Source of the DNA: an uncultured Alphaproteobacteria bacterium
GTDB lineage: Bacteria > Pseudomonadota > Alphaproteobacteria > RUG11792
Direction of reading: 5' to 3'
Assembly (NCBI GenBank): GCA_905236375.1
Contig: CAJOOW010000041.1
Coordinates: forward strand, 1 to 7,788
Length of the DNA stretch: 7,788 bases
Shown: positions 1 to 4,875 of the stretch, one piece after another
Numbering within the stretch: the stretch's first letter is position 1
Layout of the letters: every line of letters starts with the position of its first letter
The notes under the pieces: generated by a model
Seen by the model: the letters and a program-made list of their open reading frames with translations, nothing else
The model's database searches: none
What the model was told of the DNA's origin: nothing
Program-made: the position numbers and the translations under genes

Positions 1-102
1 TTCCGCAAAAGAAAAGCGACCAGCCGTTATTAAGATTACGCTATTTTTGAAGTTTTCGCAACGAGGCGATGGATCGCTCTTTCCTAAAATTTGGTAAATC
101 AT
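1..102 (-). CDS. possible 5' end of a further minus-strand gene (partial, unassigned)
   Basis: An ATG at 102-100, 8 nt after the stop of the MORN-repeat gene, opens a frame that runs without a stop for 34 codons to the window edge. The predicted peptide begins MIYQILGKSDPSPRCEN and shows no motif I recognise. There is no good Shine-Dalgarno sequence in front of it. Chance is a real alternative: the plus strand also has a frame open from base 2 to a TAA at 95-97, and a second plus frame stops at 31-33, so this stretch could instead be the tail of a plus-strand gene or non-coding sequence. The call rests only on the open frame and on its position just behind a co-directional gene. Confidence 0.22.
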   Translation of the reverse strand, partial: MIYQILGKSDPSPRCENFKNSVILITAGRFSFAE

Positions 103-110
103 GGAAAAGT

Positions 111-692
111 TTATGAAGTCTTCAATTCTTTTCCATTCTTCATATAACTTTTTGTATAGGCTTGAGCCTTGCCTTTGAGATATGGAGTTATAGATAAAAT
201 TTCTCCGGTTGTATAGTATGTTATTTTGTCCCCGGTTAGAAGATCATCCTCATAATACGATAGTTCATAGACTCCGCCACCGCTCGATTGTGGATAATAA
301 ACAATATTTTTTCCTTGTTTCTTTCCTCTGGTGTAGGTGCATTCAGTAATGAGATCACCGAATTCATCAAAGACTTTAAATTCGCCGTTCAGATATCCAT
401 CAGAATAGTTTGATACGAGTTGCTCAACTCCGTTCGTGTGATATGAAACAAATTTTCCATGTTGCTTACCATTCATATAATTCATAATAAAAAGAATTTG
501 TCCATTTTGATTGTATTGTCGCATCTCTCCATTCATGACATCATTGTGATATTCGATCTCCGAAAGAGTCACGCCATTAGGGGATATATATTTCATTATC
601 CCCTCTTTTTTGCCATCTTTATAGGATACAATGGTCTTACCATTCTCTGTTTCTTCGATGAACTCCCCGTTTAGTGTTTCATCTACAGGCAC
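111..692 (-). CDS. MORN-repeat (MORN_2 / YwqK-like) protein
   Basis: This 193-residue protein is built almost wholly of MORN-type repeats, a glycine followed by short beta-strands with conserved Tyr and Asn-Gly. The repeat glycines G31, G55, G79, G103 and G127 are spaced exactly 24 residues apart, flanked by looser copies at G9 and about G154, giving about seven units of the form NGxxxxYxxNGxxxxxxxYxNGK. MORN_2 proteins form a curved beta-sheet; some are annotated as YwqK-family antitoxins, others are thought to bind lipid or protein, and the sequence does not decide between these. There is no signal peptide or membrane segment, so it is probably cytosolic. The start is GTG at 692-690, 3 nt beyond the mlaC stop, with AGGAG inside the mlaC end at 707-703; no ATG fits better. 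It is therefore probably co-transcribed and translationally coupled with mlaC. I see no toxin-like partner in the window. Family call is firm; function is unknown. Confidence 0.85.
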   Translation of the reverse strand: MPVDETLNGEFIEETENGKTIVSYKDGKKEGIMKYISPNGVTLSEIEYHNDVMNGEMRQYNQNGQILFIMNYMNGKQHGKFVSYHTNGVEQLVSNYSDGYLNGEFKVFDEFGDLITECTYTRGKKQGKNIVYYPQSSGGGVYELSYYEDDLLTGDKITYYTTGEILSITPYLKGKAQAYTKSYMKNGKELKTS

Positions 693-695
693 TGA

Positions 696-1349
696 TTATT
701 TGCTCCTTGCGTGATTCTTTATAAAATCCTCCAGAGCATCACATGACAATTGGGCTCTTTTAGCAGGATCCTTGATGGTATTTATTTTAATGCCTTTTCC
801 TTCAAAATACTTTTTAATTGGGGTCCTTGCTCCTTCGATGAGTGGAATGCTCACAACAACCAATTCAACTATTTTTCCAAGTTTATCTCCGTTTTTCGAG
901 AAGGTAACTATCATTTCTACTGGATCTGTTGCTTGTTTTTTTAGCATACACTTCACACTAACTTTTTTTCCTTTGCTGATCGATTTCATACCATCACCCA
1001 ATGAATAATCGGTGACAGTTTGAATAGCTTCGGTTTTTAGTCTCCATATCAAAAATTTAATTATGGTTTTGATCAGTTTGTCATTCTTCGCTCCGCAAAA
1101 ACGCTTTGAAATTGCGACTGTATCCATATTTCTTTCAGCGAAAGCCGTTATTTCGGACTCATTAGCTCCATTTTTCACTATCTTTATAAATTCGGGATAA
1201 ATCTCTTTTACTTTTGATTCGGCTTCTTTTTCAATGCTATTTTCCTGAGAGCTGGCTATAGCTTTGTTGACGTACGATTCAGAAACAAACCCTGAACAGA
1301 AAAAAGCTAATAGTGCCATTACGGCAAGTCCAAATTTCTTTGTGAACAT
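696..1349 (-). CDS. mlaC: MlaC-like periplasmic phospholipid-binding protein (MlaC/Ttg2D family)
   Basis: The 217-residue product matches the MlaC family in length and layout. It has a basic N-terminus and hydrophobic stretch (about residues 5-22) that look like a signal peptide, then a mostly helical front part with the family-type segment FAERNMDTVAISKRFCG near residues 70-86, then beta-strands ending in GKIVELVVVSIPLIEGART and a C-terminal helix. MlaC carries phospholipid between the outer-membrane MlaA-porin complex and the inner-membrane MlaFEDB transporter, keeping the outer leaflet asymmetric. The neighbouring mlaA/D/E/F genes are not in the window, so the set is split up or lies elsewhere. 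The ATG at 1349-1347 has only a weak purine-rich leader, AAAGAAG. A candidate promoter lies in the 100-nt gap after the carboxypeptidase gene. The sequence is divergent, and the usual Trp-Lys-Val-Tyr-Asp stretch is replaced by the GKIVELVV form, so the family is likely but not certain. Confidence 0.7.
   Translation of the reverse strand: MFTKKFGLAVMALLAFFCSGFVSESYVNKAIASSQENSIEKEAESKVKEIYPEFIKIVKNGANESEITAFAERNMDTVAISKRFCGAKNDKLIKTIIKFLIWRLKTEAIQTVTDYSLGDGMKSISKGKKVSVKCMLKKQATDPVEMIVTFSKNGDKLGKIVELVVVSIPLIEGARTPIKKYFEGKGIKINTIKDPAKRAQLSCDALEDFIKNHARSK
703..707 (-). promoter_or_regulatory. Shine-Dalgarno site deciding the GTG start of the MORN gene
   Basis: AGGAG on the minus strand lies inside the last codons of the mlaC-like gene, 10 nt before the GTG at 692-690. 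Its position over the end of the upstream reading frame supports both the GTG start and coupling of the two genes. Confidence 0.6.
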
Positions 1350-1383
1350 CTTCTTTACTCATGAATTAAAACATCACACCTTG

Positions 1384-1392
1384 ATTCTAGCA
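1384..1392 (-). promoter_or_regulatory. extended -10 promoter candidate for mlaC
   Basis: The minus strand reads TGC-TAGAAT here, an extended -10 element with five of six matches to TATAAT. Only a poor -35 (TGGTTA, 17 nt upstream) accompanies it, as expected for extended -10 sites. It ends 34 nt before the mlaC ATG, which would give a leader of about 27 nt. Confidence 0.45.
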
Positions 1393-1449
1393 CATTAGTC
1401 AGATGATAACCATAAATGTTTCAACCGCGGATCTTTAAAGAATTAGCTG

Positions 1450-2502
1450 TTATCTGGCCTTTTTGGGGGATACTAGGATTTCCTCTTCGCTTTCCAACAT
1501 TTCTTCATCATCTTTATACAGATCATCTAGCATCGCTTTAAAATCCTCTTTCGGAATTAATACCTCATCATCGGCATACACAATTTCATCCAGCATTTCA
1601 GATTTGCCAACTTGAGCCAGCAAGCTCTTCTTGGCAGATTTATTTTGAGCTTTTTGGACAGTTGCAGTTATAGTATGTTCTTTAAAATATTTATCCATAA
1701 GTTGGCCAGCGTAAAGATCGCGAGCCCTTGCCGAATCTCCCCCCATAACGACAACAAACAATCTTTTTGCATTTCCAACTTTGTTATAACGATTTGCGGT
1801 CACAATTAGATTGAATCCAGAAGCATTGATATAACCAGTCTTAGCGCCATCCGCTCCTCTATACCATCTCAGAATTTTACAGTGAGTGTTATGATCTGTT
1901 TTACCATAAGTAAATTTCTTTAAAGAAAAAAAGTGATGATATTGAGGGAAATCTCGATAGAGAGCCATTCCAAGTTTTGCTATATCTCTTGCTGTGCTAG
2001 TTTGTTTAGAATTAGGTAATCCTGAAGGATTTTCAAAGTGAGTGTTTCTCATTCCTAATTGTTTAGTTTTCCTATTCATTAACTTACAAAAATTTGCAAC
2101 GCTTCCTGAAAGACCTTCAGCAGCGACAACAGCAACATCATTTGCTGATTTAACCAAAAGGGCTTTGATGATATCTGAAACTGAGATTTTTGCTCCAACT
2201 TTTAGGCCTAATTTGCTAGGCGATTGATGGGTCGCAAATTTTGAAACTTTGAATTTTGTATTTAACGTTATCTTTTTGTTCTTGATAGCATCGAAAATTA
2301 AATATAACGTCATCATCTTTGTAAGCGATGCTGGATATCTCTTTGAATCAGCCCTGTCGTTGAACAAAATCTTCTTTCCGTTCGTATAGTCGATTACAAT
2401 TGCCGACTTTTTATCAACAACTGATTTTTTGCCAGCCATAGACATATTGAAAGTGAGAGCAATAGTCAAACAAATGAAAAATCGTCGTAATAATAGGTTC
2501 AT
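1450..2502 (-). CDS. dacA: D-alanyl-D-alanine carboxypeptidase (penicillin-binding protein, peptidase family S11)
   Basis: This enzyme removes the terminal D-alanine from peptidoglycan stem pentapeptides in the periplasm, limiting cross-linking. All three active-site motifs are present in order and at normal spacing: SLTK at residues 59-62 (nucleophile Ser59, Lys62), SAN at 119-121 and KTG at 221-223. The conserved ENPSGLP stretch (157-163) also fits. A signal peptide covers residues 1-23, with likely cleavage after Ser-Met-Ala. After the catalytic domain (to about 275) comes a 75-residue tail ending in an acidic run (about 325-342) and a basic last few residues. I do not recognise a PBP5 C-terminal domain or an amphipathic membrane anchor in it. 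The ATG at 2502 is the only good start; GGAG lies 13 nt upstream, rather far. A strong promoter precedes it. The dacA symbol marks the family; which paralogue it is cannot be told. Confidence 0.93.
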   Translation of the reverse strand: MNLLLRRFFICLTIALTFNMSMAGKKSVVDKKSAIVIDYTNGKKILFNDRADSKRYPASLTKMMTLYLIFDAIKNKKITLNTKFKVSKFATHQSPSKLGLKVGAKISVSDIIKALLVKSANDVAVVAAEGLSGSVANFCKLMNRKTKQLGMRNTHFENPSGLPNSKQTSTARDIAKLGMALYRDFPQYHHFFSLKKFTYGKTDHNTHCKILRWYRGADGAKTGYINASGFNLIVTANRYNKVGNAKRLFVVVMGGDSARARDLYAGQLMDKYFKEHTITATVQKAQNKSAKKSLLAQVGKSEMLDEIVYADDEVLIPKEDFKAMLDDLYKDDEEMLESEEEILVSPKKAR

Positions 2503-2533
2503 AAATTACGGAGAACTCCACAGTAATGATTAT

Positions 2534-2562
2534 ATTATAAGGCGGCTTGTTAAATAATTCAA
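2534..2562 (-). promoter_or_regulatory. sigma70-type promoter of the carboxypeptidase gene
   Basis: On the minus strand TTGAAT (2562-2557) and a perfect TATAAT (2539-2534) are separated by exactly 17 nt. The -10 ends 31 nt before the ATG at 2502, predicting a leader of about 24 nt. This is the best promoter match in the window. Confidence 0.75.
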
Positions 2563-2609
2563 CGCTAAAGCTGGAAAATAGTGAATTTGTGCAGTCAATC
2601 ATAAAATTC

Positions 2610-2638
2610 TTGAGTGGTTTATCGAAAAGCTTTATACT
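2610..2638 (+). promoter_or_regulatory. sigma70-type promoter of the infC-secG-fabZ-lpxA operon
   Basis: TTGAGT (2610-2615) and TATACT (2633-2638) are 17 nt apart, each close to consensus. The -10 ends 32 nt before the TTG start of infC, giving a leader of about 25 nt. It points away from the carboxypeptidase promoter; the two -35 boxes are 47 nt apart, so a regulator could act on both. No operator-like inverted repeat was seen between them. Confidence 0.7.
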
Positions 2639-2670
2639 TCAGTGGTATAGTTTGAATTGAGAGAGATTGT

Positions 2671-3195
2671 TTGGCAAAAATAGACACTAACAACCGATCA
2701 GTGAGCGCTGATCCATTCATTGGAGTTACGTCAGTAAGACTTATTGGAGCAGATGGTGAAGCTCTCGGGATTGTTCCACTAAGTGAGGCAAAGAATGCAG
2801 CACTTGAAGCAGGACTTGATTTAGTCATGGTTTCTAAGGAATCGAATCCTCCTGTTTGTAAGATTTTGGATTATGGCAAATACAAATACGAACAGCAGAA
2901 GAAGAAAACAGAATCGAAGAAAAAACAGAAAGTTATAAATCTTAAAGAAGTACAGGTTCGTCCGTTTATTGGCGAAAACGATCTTATGGTAAAATGCAGA
3001 GCTATTAAAAGATTTATCGAATCCGGGGATAAGGTTAAATTGGTGTTGAGATTCAGAGGGCGAGAAATGAGTCGCCAAGAGTTAGGTCATGAAGTCGTAA
3101 ATAAAGTCTTGGATATTTGTCAGGAATTTGCAAAGCCTGAAAATCCACCAAAACTTGAGGGTACGATAATAACAACAATTCTTTCAGGAAAATAG
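2671..3195 (+). CDS. infC: translation initiation factor IF-3
   Basis: IF-3 binds the 30S ribosomal subunit, blocks premature 50S joining and checks start codon and initiator tRNA. The 174-residue product has the full family plan: N-terminal domain with VRLIGADGEALGIV (22-35) and SNPPVCKILDYGKYKYE (58-74), a lysine-rich linker (about 70-87), and a C-terminal domain with the hallmark LRFRGREMSRQELG (126-139). The expected NEEI motif near the N-terminus is replaced by a slightly longer, divergent stretch. The start is TTG at 2671. An in-frame TGA at 2653-2655 excludes upstream extension beyond an ATT at 2656, and the first in-frame ATG (Met53) would delete most of the N-terminal domain. A purine run (2659-2666) serves as a weak ribosome site. 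infC of E. coli also uses a rare start codon (AUU) for autoregulation, and the same logic may hold here. rpmI and rplT, common partners, do not follow; secG does, 11 nt on. Confidence 0.96.
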   Translation: MAKIDTNNRSVSADPFIGVTSVRLIGADGEALGIVPLSEAKNAALEAGLDLVMVSKESNPPVCKILDYGKYKYEQQKKKTESKKKQKVINLKEVQVRPFIGENDLMVKCRAIKRFIESGDKVKLVLRFRGREMSRQELGHEVVNKVLDICQEFAKPENPPKLEGTIITTILSGK

Positions 3196-3206
3196 GAGAA
3201 AGTCGA

Positions 3207-3581
3207 ATGGGAATATTAATTGCAGTTCATGTTTTAGTCACGATCTTTTTGATTTTGATAGTTCTGATTCAGAAAAATGAAGGTGGCAGTTCGCTTTTCG
3301 CAAATAGTGGCGGAACAGGAATGTTTAACGCAAGAGGAACGTCGAATTTCTTGACAAAAACAACGTGGGTTTTAGCCTCGATATTTTTAGTAAATTGCAT
3401 TTTGATGGCGACAATAAATTCATCAAGCATCAAAAATTCGCAAAGCATAATAGAAAAGACTGATCAAACAGCCCAAACGACGAATAAATCAAAAAAAGAA
3501 CAGCCAGCGGAAAGACCAGATGATCAAGATGACGATAATGATGAGCAATCATCTGAGGCAGAATCTGACGAGGAAGAATAA
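3207..3581 (+). CDS. secG: protein-export membrane protein SecG
   Basis: SecG is the small inner-membrane subunit that joins SecY and SecE in the translocon and speeds SecA-driven export. The 124-residue product has two membrane segments (about 3-21 and 53-70) joined by the diagnostic loop LIQKNEGGSSLF...GMFNARGTSNFLTKTTW (20-54), where the Gly-Gly and the ARG-xxNFLTKTTW part are typical of the family. It is longer than the core because of a hydrophilic tail of about 50 residues that turns strongly acidic at its end (PDDQDDDNDEQSSEAESDEE). AGGAG overlaps the infC stop codon at 3194-3198, 8 nt before the ATG, so translation is probably coupled to infC. Its stop overlaps the fabZ start by 1 nt (TAATG). 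In many alphaproteobacteria secG sits by tpiA and pyrG, so this neighbourhood is rearranged. Confidence 0.94.
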   Translation: MGILIAVHVLVTIFLILIVLIQKNEGGSSLFANSGGTGMFNARGTSNFLTKTTWVLASIFLVNCILMATINSSSIKNSQSIIEKTDQTAQTTNKSKKEQPAERPDDQDDDNDEQSSEAESDEEE

Positions 3582-4054
3582 TGGAAGCAGGAAAAATTTT
3601 ATATGCTGAAGATATCAAAAAAATAATTCCTCACAGATATCCATTCTTGCTTATCGATAGAATCGAAGATGTTGAGATAGGCAAATCCTGTATGGCATAT
3701 AAGAACGTGACGAATAATGAATGGTTTTTCCAGGGACATTTTCCGAATTATCCTGTTTTTCCTGGCGTGTTAGTTATTGAAGCGATGGCACAATCAGCCG
3801 GGGTTTTGGCTTTTTCGACTCTTTTTGATGAGAAGGTAACAGAGCCTGGGAAATCAGATTTTGTTTATTTCACTTCGATAGAGAACGCAAAATTCAGACA
3901 GCCTATTGTTCCAGGAGACGTAATTAAAATGTTGATAACGATTGAGCAACGTCATGGAAACAAGTTCTGGAAATTTAAAGGCCAGGCTTTTATTGGTGAA
4001 ACATTGGCAAGTGAAGCTGAATTTAAAGCAATGATTCCTGAAAGCAAAAAATGA
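3581..4054 (+). CDS. fabZ: 3-hydroxyacyl-[acyl-carrier-protein] dehydratase FabZ
   Basis: FabZ dehydrates 3-hydroxyacyl-ACP to trans-2-enoyl-ACP in each round of cytosolic type II fatty acid synthesis. Its 157 residues form a single hot-dog fold of normal length. The opening IKKIIPHRYPFLLIDRI (12-28) is characteristic. The catalytic pair is present: His53 in FFQGHFPNYPVFPG and Glu67 in VLVIEAMAQ. Phe60 stands where the family often has Met before the Pro-Gly; this should not remove activity. It starts on the last base of the secG stop, with a purine-rich GAGGAA at 3570-3575, and overlaps lpxA by 4 nt (ATGA). The fabZ-lpxA pairing is the classic one: both enzymes compete for 3-hydroxyacyl-ACP, so linked expression balances phospholipid against lipid A. 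The usual lpxD upstream and lpxB downstream are absent. Confidence 0.96.
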   Translation: MEAGKILYAEDIKKIIPHRYPFLLIDRIEDVEIGKSCMAYKNVTNNEWFFQGHFPNYPVFPGVLVIEAMAQSAGVLAFSTLFDEKVTEPGKSDFVYFTSIENAKFRQPIVPGDVIKMLITIEQRHGNKFWKFKGQAFIGETLASEAEFKAMIPESKK

Positions 4055-4875
4055 GCGTAGATAAAACGGCCAAGATTCATGAAACAGCGATAGTTGAAAA
4101 TGGGGCAACTATTGGAGCAGGAACAGTTATAGGGCCTTATTGTTGCGTTGGTCCAAGTGTTGTTTTAGGAGAAAATGTTACATTAAAATCGCATGTTGTT
4201 GTTATGGAAGATACAATAATTGGCGATGGTTCGATTGTTTATCCTTTTGCTTCTCTTGGTCAAAAGCCTCAAGATCTCAAATATAAGGGCGAAAGATCAA
4301 AACTTGAAATTGGAAAAAACACCGTCATACGAGAATACGTTACCGCGAATATTGGAACAGAAGGTGGGGGAATGTTGACGAAAATAGGCGATAATTGTTT
4401 GGTTATGGCTTATTGTCATATAGCTCATGATTGTATTGTTGGAAATAACGTGATTTTAGTTAATGGAGTAAATCTTTCAGGGCATGTCGTTGTTGGAGAT
4501 AATGCCATAATTGGCGGAATGTCTGCAGTCAAACAATTTACGAGAATAGGCAATAATGCGATGATTGGAGGTTGCACTGGCGTTGACAGAGATGTTATTC
4601 CATATGGAATAATAAGGAGCGAAAGAAATACGACTTTAAAAGGCCTTAATATTATTGGTTTAAAGAGGCACGGATTTTCAATAGATGAGATCCGTTTAAT
4701 GCAACAAGCGTATCAAGAAATATTTGAAACTGACGATTCTATTCAGTTGACAGATAAGCTAGATCAAGCTCGGGAAAAATATGCAAACGACCAACACATC
4801 ATTGATATAATCGATTTCATAGCAGCCCGTTCAAAAAATCCGATTTGCACAACGAATCCAGTCGATAAAGACTAA
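4051..4875 (+). CDS. lpxA: UDP-N-acetylglucosamine acyltransferase LpxA
   Basis: LpxA transfers a 3-hydroxyacyl chain from ACP to the 3-OH of UDP-GlcNAc, the first step of lipid A synthesis in the cytosol. The 274-residue product has the left-handed parallel beta-helix of hexapeptide repeats (about 3-185, with recurring I/V-G-x-x-x-x-I/V units), then a helical C-terminus beginning NIIGLKRHGFSIDEI. The catalytic histidine lies in CHIAHDC as His126 (E. coli His125), with His123 and His145 also kept. The acyl-chain ruler glycine of E. coli (Gly173) appears to correspond to Gly174, hinting at a longer chain of about C14. Lys161 stands where E. coli has His160. GQKPQDLKYKGE (70-81) is a typical LpxA signature. 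It overlaps fabZ by 4 nt, and its TAA shares bases with the stop of the convergent gene. The gene implies that this bacterium makes LPS, if the remaining lpx genes exist elsewhere. Confidence 0.96.
   Translation: MSVDKTAKIHETAIVENGATIGAGTVIGPYCCVGPSVVLGENVTLKSHVVVMEDTIIGDGSIVYPFASLGQKPQDLKYKGERSKLEIGKNTVIREYVTANIGTEGGGMLTKIGDNCLVMAYCHIAHDCIVGNNVILVNGVNLSGHVVVGDNAIIGGMSAVKQFTRIGNNAMIGGCTGVDRDVIPYGIIRSERNTTLKGLNIIGLKRHGFSIDEIRLMQQAYQEIFETDDSIQLTDKLDQAREKYANDQHIIDIIDFIAARSKNPICTTNPVDKD

Noticed and set aside
66..77. GCGAT-GG-ATCGC palindrome near the left edge
   Set aside because: Five-base arms with a 2-base centre cannot form a normal hairpin and no T-run follows; too short to call an operator.
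1280..1349. Possible lipoprotein signal in the MlaC-like protein (Cys18)
   Set aside because: The residues before the cysteine are Ala-Phe-Phe, and Phe at -1 does not fit a lipobox; an ordinary signal peptide is more likely.
1390..1449. Search for a terminator after the carboxypeptidase gene
   Set aside because: Only a 5-bp pairing (ACATT with AATGT) around a 17-nt loop was found, with no T-run; CCGCGG and CTTTAAAG are simple palindromes of little weight.
2509..2519. GGAG-AA-CTCC inverted repeat before the carboxypeptidase start as a translation switch
   Set aside because: Four base pairs with a 2-nt loop would not be stable; probably coincidence.
2414..2602. 62-codon minus-strand frame upstream of the carboxypeptidase gene
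   Set aside because: It covers the strong promoter and the start of that gene in another frame, and its peptide has no domain character.
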